A DNA stretch of 64,000 bases. Source: an uncultured Prevotella sp. Its GTDB lineage: Bacteria > Bacteroidota > Bacteroidia > Bacteroidales > Bacteroidaceae. How positions within the stretch are numbered: the stretch's first letter is position 1; each line of letters opens with the position of its first letter. Both the position numbers and the translations under genes were made by a program. Location: contig CALUGQ010000028.1 in the NCBI GenBank assembly GCA_944320235.1, forward strand, positions 47,220-111,219. The letters are read 5' to 3'. Positions 1 to 8,301 of this stretch are shown here, one piece after another. The notes below the pieces were generated by a model, which ran no database searches, had not been told where the DNA came from, and saw only the letters and a program-made list of their open reading frames with translations.

Positions 1-1322
1 AGAAGCGCCCCACCCTCATCATTGGCAAGACGGTGATGGGCAAAGGCGCGCTCAAGGCCGACGGCACGAGCTATGAGCACAACATCGGCACACACGGCGC
101 ACCACTGGGAGGCGACGCATATGTGAACACCATCAAGAACCTCGGCGGCAATCCCGACGAACCGTTCACAATCTTCCCCGAGGTGGCAAAGCTCTATGCT
201 GACCGCAAGGAAGAACTGAAAAAAATCGTCGCCAAGCGCCACGCAGCCGAAGCTGAATGGGCAAAGGCCAACCCCGAGAAAGCTGCCTTGATGAAAGAAT
301 GGTTCAGCGGCAAGGCTCCCAAGGTGGATTGGAGCGTGCTCACCCAGAAAGAAGGCTCTGCCACCCGCGCAGCCAGCGCAGCCTGCCTTGGCGTGCTCGC
401 CGAGCAGGTACCCAACATGATTTGCGCCTCTGCCGACCTTTCAAACTCTGACAAGACCGACGGTTTCCTGAAAAAGACCCACGCACTGCAGGCCGACGAC
501 TTCAGCGGAGCATTCTTCCAGGCCGGTGTAGCCGAGCTGACCATGGCTTGCATGTGCATCGGTATGTACCTGCATGGCGGTGTCATCCCTGCCTGCGGCA
601 CATTCTTTGTATTCTCAGACTACATGAAGCCCGCCGTGCGCATGGCTGCACTGATGGAAGTGCCCATCAAGTTCATCTGGACTCACGACGCATTCCGCGT
701 CGGCGAAGATGGCCCCACCCACGAACCCGTTGAGCAGGAAGCACAGATACGCCTCATGGAGAAGCTGAAAAACCACCACGGACGCGACAGCGTGCGCGTG
801 TTCCGCCCGGCCGATGCCGACGAGACCACCGTCTGCTGGGCCATGGCCATGGAGAATACCGAGACTCCGACAGCTCTCATATTCTCACGCCAGAACATAG
901 CCAAGCTGCCCGCAGGCAACGACTATGAGCTGGCCCGCAAGGGGGCATATGTAGTGGCCGGCAGCGACGCTGACTATGACATCATACTGCTGGCCGACGG
1001 CTCGGAGGTGTCTACGCTCGTAGCCGGAGCCGAACTGCTGCGCAAGGACGGCATCAAGGTGCGCATAGTGAGCGCCCCGAGCGAAGGCCTGTTCCGCAGC
1101 CAGCCACGCGAGTATCAGGAGAGCGTGCTGCCAAGCGGCGCCAAGGTATTCGGCATGACGGCCGGCCTGCCCGTAACGCTCGAAGGACTTGCCGGTGCCA
1201 ACGGCCGCGTGTTCGGCATGCCGAGCTTCGGCTTCTCAGCCCCGTACAAAGTGCTCGACGAAAAACTGGGCTACACGGCTGAAAACGTGTACATGCAGGT
1301 GAAAGACTTCATAGCTGAATGA
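1..1322 (+). CDS. tkt: Transketolase, 3' part (5' end outside window)
   Basis: Transketolase transfers two-carbon ketol units between sugar phosphates in the non-oxidative pentose phosphate pathway, using thiamine diphosphate. The frame is open from base 3, so the N-terminal third or so of a roughly 670-residue enzyme lies to the left; 439 codons remain. Visible landmarks are KTVMGKG followed by IGTHGAPLGG near the beginning, the cofactor half-site GVAELTMACMCIG, and HDAFRVGEDGPTHEPVEQ, the conserved His/Glu stretch near the aminopyrimidine ring. The last ~120 residues form the C-terminal domain. It stops 7 bases before rpiB, so the two pentose-phosphate genes are probably cotranscribed. Family assignment is secure; the start cannot be seen. 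Confidence 0.95.
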   Translation, partial: KRPTLIIGKTVMGKGALKADGTSYEHNIGTHGAPLGGDAYVNTIKNLGGNPDEPFTIFPEVAKLYADRKEELKKIVAKRHAAEAEWAKANPEKAALMKEWFSGKAPKVDWSVLTQKEGSATRAASAACLGVLAEQVPNMICASADLSNSDKTDGFLKKTHALQADDFSGAFFQAGVAELTMACMCIGMYLHGGVIPACGTFFVFSDYMKPAVRMAALMEVPIKFIWTHDAFRVGEDGPTHEPVEQEAQIRLMEKLKNHHGRDSVRVFRPADADETTVCWAMAMENTETPTALIFSRQNIAKLPAGNDYELARKGAYVVAGSDADYDIILLADGSEVSTLVAGAELLRKDGIKVRIVSAPSEGLFRSQPREYQESVLPSGAKVFGMTAGLPVTLEGLAGANGRVFGMPSFGFSAPYKVLDEKLGYTAENVYMQVKDFIAE

Positions 1323-1329
1323 CCCGGCC

Positions 1330-1773
1330 ATGGACATAAAGACAATAGGACTGGCATCCGACCACGCCGGCTTCGAGCTGAAACAGTATGTGATGGAATA
1401 CTGCCGCGCCCACGGCTACGCCTACAAGGACTACGGCACATACTCCACCGAGAGCTGCGACTACCCTGATTACGGCCATGCGCTCGCAAAAGGCATAGAG
1501 GCTGGCGAGGTATACCCAGGCATAGCCATCTGCGGCAGCGGCGAGGGAATCAGCATGACGCTCAACAAGCACCAGGGCATACGGGCCGCACTTTGCTGGA
1601 TGCCTGAGATTGCACACCTGGCGCGCCAGCACAACAATGCCAACGTGCTGGTTATGCCAGGCCGGTTCATTGGCAAGGACATGGCCAAGGACATAATGGA
1701 CGAGTTCTTCGCCACCGACTTTGAGGGCGGACGCCACCAGAAGCGCATTGACAAGATGCCGCTCGGCCGCTGA
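1330..1773 (+). CDS. rpiB: Ribose-5-phosphate isomerase B
   Basis: Interconverts ribose-5-phosphate and ribulose-5-phosphate in the cytoplasm. The 147-residue length is normal for the RpiB/LacAB family. Visible motifs are LASDHAGFELK at residues 8-18, which lines the active site, CGSGEGISM near residue 70 with the catalytic Cys, and HNNANVLVMPGR near 108-119, which holds phosphate. It begins 7 bases after the transketolase stop and is followed by a strong terminator, so it closes that operon. Family membership is clear. Specificity for ribose rather than allose phosphate is inferred from the transketolase neighbour. Confidence 0.93.
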   Translation: MDIKTIGLASDHAGFELKQYVMEYCRAHGYAYKDYGTYSTESCDYPDYGHALAKGIEAGEVYPGIAICGSGEGISMTLNKHQGIRAALCWMPEIAHLARQHNNANVLVMPGRFIGKDMAKDIMDEFFATDFEGGRHQKRIDKMPLGR

Positions 1774-1850
1774 CACCTCAACTGCGGCAACCTACAATGA
1801 AGTTGCCGGCTCTCAAGGCCACGGTGCGGAATGCGCCGCCACATTTTAAC

Positions 1851-1889
1851 AGCCGGGGTTGCAAGCCATATTGCAGCCCCGGCTTTTTT
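1851..1889 (+). terminator. Rho-independent terminator after rpiB
   Basis: AGCCGGGGTTGCA pairs with TGCAGCCCCGGCT through 13 positions (one G-U), followed by six T. Confidence 0.85.
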
Positions 1890-2005
1890 GCATCCTCACT
1901 CCTTGGCAGAAAAACAAACCCAAATGCAAAATGTCACCAGTGAACACAAAACAAGCCTGCTCATACACTGCGCAAGCCAGCCTGCAACACGCAAGAGCAA
2001 ACCTT

Positions 2006-2093
2006 ACGGGCCGTCTTGCATTGCCAAACGGGCCGTCTTGAGGTGCAAGATGGCCCGTTTCGCAGCCTAAAACGGCACATACCTGCAAGTCAT
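2006..2093 (+). repeat. 22-bp unit array A (four units)
   Basis: Four consecutive 22-bp units start at 2006, 2028, 2050 and 2072. Units 1 and 2 both begin ACGGGCCGTCTTG. Unit 2 folds with unit 3: AAACGGGCCGTCTTG against CAAGATGGCCCGTTT, with one mismatch. The array is followed directly by TGACAATCAAC. The same unit recurs near 12.7, 40.9, 48.1, 53.8 and 63.0 kb. Confidence 0.75.
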
Positions 2094-2187
2094 TGACAAT
2101 CAACCTGTTGGCACAGCAATGCAAAAAGAGCTGTGCGATGTCATGAAATATTCGAGCCAACAAGCATATTTTATAGGATATTTCAAC

Positions 2188-2195
2188 TAAATTTG
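2188..2195 (+). promoter_or_regulatory. Possible -7 element for trmO
   Basis: TAAATTTG fits the Bacteroidota -7 consensus TAnnTTTG. No good -33 TTG is present at the right distance, so this is tentative. Confidence 0.35.
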
Positions 2196-2349
2196 CACCG
2201 GCAGGCATAGCACGCAACTGCCACTATGCCCAACGGCACGACAAAGCCAATGACGATTGCCTGCCAAACTTGGCAATGGCGCCAAGCTTTAACGGCTGCA
2301 TGACACCATATTTAAGACAAAGAACCCCATAGAAAGGAAAACAAGCACA

Positions 2350-3033
2350 ATGGAAATAGAACCGATAGCAAGATTCTGCTCACCGTTCACGTCGAAGTTC
2401 GGCATACCGCGCCAGAGCGGCGTGGTACCCGAACTGCGCGGACGCATAGTGATGCTGCCACCATACAACTCTGCCGACCCGCTGCGAGGGCTCGACGGAT
2501 ACGACTACCTGTGGCTGATATGGGGATTCTCTGCCAACGAGGGGGCAGCGAAACACCTGACAGTGCGCCCTCCGCGCCTTGGGGGCAACGAGCGCATGGG
2601 CGTGTTCGCCACGCGCTCCCCGTTCCGCCCTAACAACATCGGGCTGTCGGCCGTAAAGATTGAAAGCATCAACCTCGAAGCAAAAGACGGCCCGGAGATA
2701 TGCGTAAGCGGGGCCGACCTGATGGACGGCACACCCATATACGACATAAAACCCTACATAGCGTTCACCGACAGCCACGCAGAGGCCCGCAGCGGCATCG
2801 TTGACTCAGAGGCGTGGAGCACCTTGGCCGTTGCCGACCCGGACGGCTTGCTGGCCTACATGGACAGGGAAGAGGCCGCCGCCCTGGCACACACGCTGGA
2901 GCAGGACCCGCGACCGCACTACCACGACGACCCGTTGCGCATTTACGGCATGCCTTTCGGCCCATGGGAAGTGCGCTTCAGAGTCTGCGGAGGGCAGCTT
3001 ACCATCGTTTCGCTCACACGCATCAGGGAGTGA
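2350..3033 (+). CDS. trmO: tRNA (adenine-N6)-methyltransferase TrmO
   Basis: TrmO uses S-adenosylmethionine to N6-methylate t6A37 in threonine tRNAs. The protein belongs to the TsaA/YaeB family. Visible signatures are LDGYDYLWLIWGFS (about residues 48-61), RSPFRPNNIGLS (about 90-101), and GADLMDGTPIYDIKPYI (about 121-137), which form the SAM-binding beta-barrel. The 227-residue length matches two-domain TrmO, with the smaller C-terminal domain at about 170-227. It is preceded by a long intergenic stretch and followed 3 bases later by the stop of a convergent gene, so it is probably monocistronic. Confidence 0.9.
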   Translation: MEIEPIARFCSPFTSKFGIPRQSGVVPELRGRIVMLPPYNSADPLRGLDGYDYLWLIWGFSANEGAAKHLTVRPPRLGGNERMGVFATRSPFRPNNIGLSAVKIESINLEAKDGPEICVSGADLMDGTPIYDIKPYIAFTDSHAEARSGIVDSEAWSTLAVADPDGLLAYMDREEAAALAHTLEQDPRPHYHDDPLRIYGMPFGPWEVRFRVCGGQLTIVSLTRIRE

Positions 3034-3036
3034 AAA

Positions 3037-3645
3037 CTATTCTTTTTCAAACCTGATTATTATGTTCTCAAACCCCATGGCGCGGAGCATGCCACGAAAC
3101 TGCGCATCGGCATTGTTCTCTGCACTGCGTATGTTGGCCCGGGTGAAACCGTGGCTGAACATCTGGTTGTAAGCGCGGCGGTACATGGCTTCACGGTCGG
3201 CGGCAGTCCAACGGCCACTCTCGAAAAACGACTTGGTGCGGGCCTCGTCGATGAAGTCATGGTCAAGCAGGCTGATGGGCGGCAACGTCACGACCACCGT
3301 GTCGCCCACGGCTGCAATCCAACCCGGCTTCGCCTTGCCCAGGTCGATGCCAAAGCGCATCGTGCCATAATATATGCGTACAAGATGGTCGTCGCGGAAG
3401 AATCCGCGGCGCACGGTGTCAACCAGTTCCTCGTCGCTGACGGAGAGGAACTCCCACTGGCCAATGGCCTTGATGGCGGTTATCTGCTCCGGGGTTATCT
3501 CTATCTTCTTGTCAGAACCAACAGCCACAGAGCTGCGACGCAGCGAGTGCGACACCCAGACTACCGCGCAGGCCACGGCCACCAAGGCAAGGGCAATGGC
3601 CGCAAGGCGCAAATTGGATATTTTCCCAAGCAGTTTTTTCATCAT
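3037..3645 (-). CDS. DUF4230 membrane-anchored protein
   Basis: 202 residues with one N-terminal membrane segment (about residues 13-32, LRLAAIALALVAVACAVVWV) and the rest predicted outside the cytoplasmic membrane. The body resembles DUF4230, a Bacteroidota family of unknown function; blocks such as WEFLSVSDEELVDTVRR and DDHLVRIYYGTMRFGIDL are typical. It overlaps the upstream gene by 4 bases (ATGA), so the two are translationally coupled. That neighbour is a second DUF4230 protein, which suggests a heteromeric pair from an old duplication. Function unknown. Confidence 0.75.
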   Translation of the reverse strand: MMKKLLGKISNLRLAAIALALVAVACAVVWVSHSLRRSSVAVGSDKKIEITPEQITAIKAIGQWEFLSVSDEELVDTVRRGFFRDDHLVRIYYGTMRFGIDLGKAKPGWIAAVGDTVVVTLPPISLLDHDFIDEARTKSFFESGRWTAADREAMYRRAYNQMFSHGFTRANIRSAENNADAQFRGMLRAMGFENIIIRFEKE

Positions 3646-4313
3646 TCAACGGTTGACTTGTCAAGTAAGATGCTTAAGTCGCTGTCAGTATATTCCTTGC
3701 GGAATGCAATGGTTATGTCGCCCTCATCATACCCCATCTGCACAACCATGGGTATGAGCACGCGGGCAGCATTCTCGCGCGCAGTCTCAATGATGCCCAT
3801 GCGCGGTATGGCGGCAATGATGGCAGCCCGCCCCTGCCGCTCAAAATCGGCCATCTCAGCGTCTGTGAAACGCGAGCGCGTAAGCGCCACATACTCCTTG
3901 GTGTTCTTGTGGTCTACCTTGCTGCTGGTAAGCATCACCTTCGGGTCTGGCAGTATGATGGTTATCTCCTTGCCCCGGCGCTCGACATTGCGCTCGGAAA
4001 ACCCGCTGAAGTCAATGTAAGCCTTCAGCTTGGCATCCATAGGGATTGCTATCTTGCGGTCGCCGAGCGGCAGCTTGATGTTGAAATCACGGTTGAGCAC
4101 GTTGCCCTTTAGGCGTACAATGTCGTCATAGGTAACAATCTTGTGAATGTCATACTCCGCCGTATACAGCCGCGAGCACTTCTGCACCTGCATGATGAGC
4201 ATCGGCACGGTGTCGATGGCCGCAGGGACCGACGGGCCGCCTCTTCCATCACGCCGCGAGCATGAACAAGCCATGGCGGCACATACAATGAATAAAAGCA
4301 ATATCTGTCTCAT
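3642..4313 (-). CDS. DUF4230 lipoprotein
   Basis: 223 residues from the chosen ATG at 4313, which gives a clean lipoprotein signal (hydrophobic LLLFIVCAAMA, then CSCS as lipobox). The open frame extends 27 codons further upstream but that part is not signal-like. Blocks KCSRLYTAEYDIHKIVTY and IAIPMDAKLKAYIDFSGF match DUF4230. It resembles the downstream protein in architecture and is joined to it by an ATGA overlap. It is probably exported and anchored to a membrane by lipid. No enzymatic motif is visible; function unknown. Confidence 0.75.
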   Translation of the reverse strand: MRQILLLFIVCAAMACSCSRRDGRGGPSVPAAIDTVPMLIMQVQKCSRLYTAEYDIHKIVTYDDIVRLKGNVLNRDFNIKLPLGDRKIAIPMDAKLKAYIDFSGFSERNVERRGKEITIILPDPKVMLTSSKVDHKNTKEYVALTRSRFTDAEMADFERQGRAAIIAAIPRMGIIETARENAARVLIPMVVQMGYDEGDITIAFRKEYTDSDLSILLDKSTVE

Positions 4314-4664
4314 TTCAGCATACATTTTCGCAGTCACCGGCTCCGTGGATGCCAAGCCCATGCTGTCATACCGCAAAAGGGCGAAAAGCAACACGGTGGC
4401 CCGGCTTGCCCAGTGCGCAACTTGCCTTGTGCAAAGATACGGAAAATATCAATATAAGTGCCTAACAGCCATGTCTTTTTATCAAGCATACACAATATAA
4501 ATGAGACTGACTGAAAGAAAATCCTTATGCCGGACAGGGGAAAAACGGGCATGAAACCTTTTTTTCAGCCATGAAGATTAAACCAAAACAAATCCTGTGC
4601 GTCATAATAGTGGTTGCAACCAATTGGCAAAAGAAAAGTTGGACACTCAAAAACAGTAAAGACA
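4314..4664. other. Divergent intergenic region
   Basis: Contains a minus-strand -7 element (4432-4439, TATCTTTG) for the DUF4230 pair, and the 10-bp palindrome GGTTGCAACC (4612-4621) upstream of the DUF4890 gene. No gene seen. Confidence 0.5.
4432..4439 (-). promoter_or_regulatory. -7 element for DUF4230 pair
   Basis: Minus strand reads TATCTTTG, an exact TAnnTTTG match, about 119 bases upstream of the ATG at 4313. No convincing -33. Confidence 0.4.
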
Positions 4665-5132
4665 ATGAGAAAAACGATAGTAGGGCTGATGGCCACCTTC
4701 ATGATTGGTGCGACCGCAATGGCTCAAAGCCAGGCAACTGACAATACGGAACGCATACAGAAACGCACGGAATATGTAGCAAAGAAATACGGACTTGACG
4801 ACTCGCAGGCCAAAAAGCTCTTGGAGCTCAACACGAAATATGCTGATGTGATGGTTCCAAGGATGGCTCCAAAAGGCGGAAGGCGAGGCGGAAGGGCCAT
4901 GGGCCAGAGGCCACGTGGCGGCAATGGAATCCCGCAAATGAGGCGCGACTCAACCGCACGCCGCCCGCAAATGACCGAGGAACAAAGGGCAAAGTTCGAG
5001 GAGAGACTGAAGCAAATGGAAGAGCAGCGCAATGCCTATGACAAGGAACTGCAGGCCATCATGACCGAAGCCCAATACAAGAACTACAAAGCAGACATAG
5101 AAAAGCGCCAAAATGCCAGGCAAAGACGATAA
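4665..5132 (+). CDS. DUF4890 periplasmic protein
   Basis: 155 residues from ATG 4665, chosen because it starts a normal signal peptide (MRKTIVGLMATFMIGATAMA). The mature protein is very basic and helical: RIQKRTEYVAKKYGLDDSQ, an Arg/Gly-rich middle (GGRRGGRAMGQRPRGG) and a coiled-coil-like end rich in Glu, Lys and Gln. This is the layout of the Bacteroidota DUF4890 family, which is distantly like Spy/CpxP periplasmic chaperone helices. A role in envelope stress or chaperoning is inference only. A GC-rich hairpin lies about 130 bases downstream. Confidence 0.7.
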   Translation: MRKTIVGLMATFMIGATAMAQSQATDNTERIQKRTEYVAKKYGLDDSQAKKLLELNTKYADVMVPRMAPKGGRRGGRAMGQRPRGGNGIPQMRRDSTARRPQMTEEQRAKFEERLKQMEEQRNAYDKELQAIMTEAQYKNYKADIEKRQNARQRR

Positions 5133-5262
5133 AAAGAAACCGTTTTACATCGATTCATAGTGATTTAGGTTTATATAGGCTACGGGCAAGCGAGCCCTAT
5201 TTGTAAGATGAAAATAGGCAATAGTCTGAAAAAGGCAGAATGCTGTATTTACAAGGATAACC

Positions 5263-5300
5263 GGGGGCGCACCATGCAAATGGAGGCGCCCCCATTCTTT
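5263..5300 (+). terminator. Terminator-like hairpin
   Basis: GGGGGCGC pairs perfectly with GCGCCCCC around a loop of about 15 bases, followed by the T-rich ATTCTTTT. Confidence 0.6.
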
Positions 5301-5390
5301 TCACAAACAACCACATACACACTATTGCCAAGTCTCATTGCTTTCGTTCATATTACGCTCCTTGCAAGAAAAAGACAACCGCCAACAGGC

Positions 5391-5417
5391 TTGAGTCGGA
5401 AAAAATTAGTAACTTTG
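5391..5417 (+). promoter_or_regulatory. Promoter for DUF4738 lipoprotein
   Basis: TTG at 5391-5393 and TAACTTTG at 5410-5417, separated by 16 bases; the ATG follows 20 bases after the -7. Confidence 0.55.
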
Positions 5418-5436
5418 TGCTCAATAACATTCAACT

Positions 5437-5994
5437 ATGCAGATTAAACAAATCATACCAATGCTTGCCATCGGAATGATGGCGGCAACCATCTACGGAT
5501 GTGGAGGAAAGAAAGAGAGCGACACGATAATCGCAACTAAGGTTGAAAAGAAAAAAACTTCGGCACCAATAAGGATGCAGGACTATACCCAAAAGCTTGA
5601 CATTGACTGGAACGGGAACAAGATGACCAGCGAAATTCACCGCAGAAGCGATGACAGTCTGAGCATGGTGGCCGACGAGACCGGGCAAAAGTTTGTGGAC
5701 AACAGCATAGAACTGACCGTAAGCAGGAGCGACGGAAGCGTGTTTTTCCACAAGACATTCACCAAACAAACATTCAGCGAGCACCTCGATGACGACTATC
5801 GCAATACCGGAATACTTGAAGGACTAGTGTTCGACAGGGTGGACGGCAACACTCTCAGATTCGCCGCAAGCGTCAGCCACCCTCAAACAGATGAATACAT
5901 ACCTCTCGTCGTCACGCTCTCAAAAACCGGAGCAATGGGCATTGAGCGTGACACACAGCTGGACACAAGTGCCAGCGACGAGGAAATGGAGTAA
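5437..5994 (+). CDS. DUF4738 lipoprotein
   Basis: 185 residues. A signal peptide ends in the lipobox ATIYGC, so Cys22 is probably lipidated and the protein is held at a membrane facing the periplasm or cell surface. The rest resembles the Bacteroidota DUF4738 family: a small beta-rich domain from about residue 45 (YTQKLDIDWNGNKM through LSKTGAMGIERD) and an acidic C-terminus. No catalytic motif is visible. It has its own promoter and faces a GH105 gene across a long bidirectional terminator. Function unknown; the DUF number is from recall. Confidence 0.65.
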   Translation: MQIKQIIPMLAIGMMAATIYGCGGKKESDTIIATKVEKKKTSAPIRMQDYTQKLDIDWNGNKMTSEIHRRSDDSLSMVADETGQKFVDNSIELTVSRSDGSVFFHKTFTKQTFSEHLDDDYRNTGILEGLVFDRVDGNTLRFAASVSHPQTDEYIPLVVTLSKTGAMGIERDTQLDTSASDEEME

Positions 5995-6019
5995 GATTGA
6001 AGTCAAAAAGTGAAAATGC

Positions 6020-6107
6020 AAAAAGGTAAAAAAGGCTGCGCCGCTATGTTGTAGACCGATATTCAGGCATCATCTACAACGAACGGCGCAGCCTTTTCTA
6101 CCTTTTT
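6020..6107. terminator. Bidirectional terminator, very long stem
   Basis: Positions 6020-6043 and 6084-6107 pair over 24 bases with one mismatch. Inside it GTTGTAGA pairs with TCTACAAC. A-rich and T-rich flanks serve both the plus gene ending at 5994 and the minus gene ending at 6128. Confidence 0.85.
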
Positions 6108-6127
6108 ACTTTACTTATTTTTTACGT

Positions 6128-7294
6128 TTACTTCATGCGCGTAATCTCCGCACCTGCCATAAGGAATGCACCGAGACCGTAATCATCGAAGTCTGGCTCA
6201 CGGTCGTAAGTCACAGGCTGTGCCTCTTTTGGCTCCTTGCCTGTTCCCTGGACATAACCCAAGAAACCATTAGGATGGAGGCAATCTTTCACCATCGCAT
6301 TCCACGCCTTGTAAATCACGGGTGCGAACTCATCAGCGTCAAGCAATCCGTGGTTCACTCCGTAAGCCATTCCGTATGCAAACATGGCTGTTCCCGTCAG
6401 TTCTTTGCCTCCATAGTTTGACGGGTCGTGCAAGCTAACGTTCCAGAAACCGTCCTCGCGCTGCAACGGTTTAAGAGCCTTGCACATCGAAACAAGCATT
6501 GTCTCATACTCCTTGCGGTGTTGCTCGCCCGGCGGCAGCAACTCCAGCACACGCGCCATGGCCATGACAATCCATCCGTTGCCGCGTGACCAGTAGCAGT
6601 CCTCGCCGTTCGGCTCCTTGTATGGAGGGTCGAAATCGGCATCGCGCCACCAAAGCGAGTCCTTCGGATTATAAAGTCCATTGTCGCCGTGCTTCGTCTT
6701 GGTGAACATATACATATCGTATGCACGGTCGTAATAAGCCTTGTTGCCGGTGAGATTGCCCATCTGTATGAATATCGGCATCGCCATCTGCACTGCATCT
6801 ATCCACGACCAGTCATCAATCTTGTCTGTTGCCATCATCGTGTCTATGGCCGAGCGTATGGCAGTAATATACCTTTCCGGCTTCTTCGGGTCGCGCTGGT
6901 AAAGGTAAATGTATGTCTGCCCGGCACAAAGGTTGTCAGCGTTGCGCGGAAGCACGCCGTTCTTCGTTCCTCTCAAGCCCCACTTGTGCTTCTCGCCCCA
7001 CTCTATTGCGTAATCGATATAGCGCTGCTGAGGGTCAACTTCATACAAGTCCATGAGTCCTTCGAAGTAGCATCCGCGTGTCCAAAGGTTGGCCTCATAG
7101 TTCTTCTTGCGCGAAGGATAAGGAATAACCTGCCCCGGATCGCTCCATTTATTCATGAAATAGTCATTAGCCACACGCATGGCTGTGATGACACTCTTCT
7201 TGGAAGGCTTTGCCTCGTTTGCCGCCCCTGCCGGCAAGGCCGCTGCAAATAGAGCCACGCACAGGATCGGCGAGATTAGTTTCTTCAGTTTCAT
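6128..7294 (-). CDS. GH105 unsaturated glucuronyl/rhamnogalacturonyl hydrolase, exported
   Basis: 388 residues with a signal peptide (LISPILCVALFAAALPAGAA). The body is an (alpha/alpha)6 barrel of family GH105 (YteR/RhiN type), which removes the unsaturated uronic acid left by polysaccharide lyases. Visible: WTRGCYFEGL, DDWSWIDAVQMAMPIF with the expected catalytic Asp, and DCYWSRGNGWIVMAMARVL near the substrate pocket. It acts in the periplasm or at the surface on pectin or host-glycan fragments. No lyase, SusCD pair or regulator is adjacent, so it is not in an obvious polysaccharide utilisation locus here. Exact substrate unknown. Confidence 0.88.
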   Translation of the reverse strand: MKLKKLISPILCVALFAAALPAGAANEAKPSKKSVITAMRVANDYFMNKWSDPGQVIPYPSRKKNYEANLWTRGCYFEGLMDLYEVDPQQRYIDYAIEWGEKHKWGLRGTKNGVLPRNADNLCAGQTYIYLYQRDPKKPERYITAIRSAIDTMMATDKIDDWSWIDAVQMAMPIFIQMGNLTGNKAYYDRAYDMYMFTKTKHGDNGLYNPKDSLWWRDADFDPPYKEPNGEDCYWSRGNGWIVMAMARVLELLPPGEQHRKEYETMLVSMCKALKPLQREDGFWNVSLHDPSNYGGKELTGTAMFAYGMAYGVNHGLLDADEFAPVIYKAWNAMVKDCLHPNGFLGYVQGTGKEPKEAQPVTYDREPDFDDYGLGAFLMAGAEITRMK

Positions 7295-7453
7295 AACGAT
7301 TGATTTAATACGTATTTATTGTTAATTTATAGTTTTATATCATCAATGTTTCCTCTTTCGCGCATCATAATTTGCATATCTGAAGCACATAAACGCCTCA
7401 CACTGCCATCGGCAGAGGCACTTCGTCAATGCCACCGGCGCACACATACATTG

Positions 7454-7482
7454 CAAAAATACTACTTTAATCCTGCAATCAA
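7454..7482 (-). promoter_or_regulatory. Promoter for GH105 gene
   Basis: On the minus strand TTG (7482-7480), 18 bases, then TATTTTTG (7461-7454). It lies about 160 bases upstream of the GH105 ATG. Confidence 0.45.
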
Positions 7483-7542
7483 GGGGAAGCGGGCTTGCAT
7501 TTAGTCTATTTTAACAACAAACAACACCCCAGCATAACTGCA

Positions 7543-8283
7543 CTACCGCGCGACCACGGGCCGGGCAAGCTCATCCCAACAGTCACGCAGGTCTGTCATG
7601 CACCCGAACACTATGCCTGCGCCTTCGTCTGAAAGCATCTGCGAGGGTAGCGGCCCGGTATTCACAGCCACAGTGAACACCTTTGCCGCCACGCCGGCGC
7701 GCACTCCGAGCGGTGCATTCTCCACCACGACGGCCTCCCAAGGCTCAACCTCCGCCTTGGCCAAGCCCTTTAAATAAGGTTCGGGATGGGGCTTGCCGCG
7801 GCTTACATCGAAACTCGACACAATCAAGTCAGGGCTTACAAGCCCCCGGAAGTCATCAGCGAGCTTTTCGAGCAGCGAATGCTGGCCGCTGCCTGTCACC
7901 ACGACAATCTTCATTCCCATGCTCTTTATATTGCGCTGCAGGTCGACCACACCCTCCATTATCTTCGCCTGAGGACACAGTGAGAACAGCCTCGACTTCT
8001 CTGCATACATCCGTTGTGCCTCTTCGTCGCTTAACTCGCGGTGCCACTGCTCCCGCGCCTTGAGCTTTATGGTCTCCACCCCGCGCATTCCTTCATACTT
8101 GTAAGCCTCAGCCTCTGTCATGTCGATGCCGAACCCCGCCATCGACTCATGCCAGCTGCGCGCATGATTGGGCATGGAATCATAGAGAACGCCATCCATG
8201 TCGAAAAGAACGGCCTTGGGGCAGAATTCCCCAAAGCCGTTCTTACGCAAATATTCTTCTATCTTATCCTGATACATTTCCAT
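7543..8283 (-). CDS. HAD-family phosphatase/phosphoglucomutase-like
   Basis: 246 residues, HAD subfamily IA. Motif I is VLFDMDGVLYDS (about residues 25-36, both catalytic Asp present), motif II is VVVTGSG, motif III is SRGKPHPEPY, and motif IV is VVENAPLGVRAG. A helical cap sits between motifs I and II, as in beta-phosphoglucomutase and small sugar-phosphate phosphatases. It begins 18 bases after pgi and reads the same way, so it probably belongs to the lysS-gpsA-pgi operon and may act on a hexose phosphate. The substrate cannot be read from sequence. Confidence 0.85.
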   Translation of the reverse strand: MEMYQDKIEEYLRKNGFGEFCPKAVLFDMDGVLYDSMPNHARSWHESMAGFGIDMTEAEAYKYEGMRGVETIKLKAREQWHRELSDEEAQRMYAEKSRLFSLCPQAKIMEGVVDLQRNIKSMGMKIVVVTGSGQHSLLEKLADDFRGLVSPDLIVSSFDVSRGKPHPEPYLKGLAKAEVEPWEAVVVENAPLGVRAGVAAKVFTVAVNTGPLPSQMLSDEGAGIVFGCMTDLRDCWDELARPVVAR

Positions 8284-8301
8284 TCAATCTGTCTGTAATT
8301 G

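Larger units (their letters stand above)
1774..2349. other. Intergenic stretch between rpiB and trmO
   Basis: No credible gene. It holds the rpiB terminator (1851-1889), a four-unit 22-bp repeat array (2006-2093) ending in TGACAATCAAC, and a possible TAAATTTG promoter element (2188-2195) for trmO. Confidence 0.7.
5133..5436. other. Intergenic stretch with terminator and promoter
   Basis: Contains a hairpin at 5263-5300 and the promoter at 5391-5417. An open frame across it (5208-5447) has no protein-like features. Confidence 0.6.

Noticed and set aside
5208-5447. 79-codon ORF upstream of the DUF4738 gene
   Set aside because: Runs through a terminator hairpin and a promoter; composition not protein-like.
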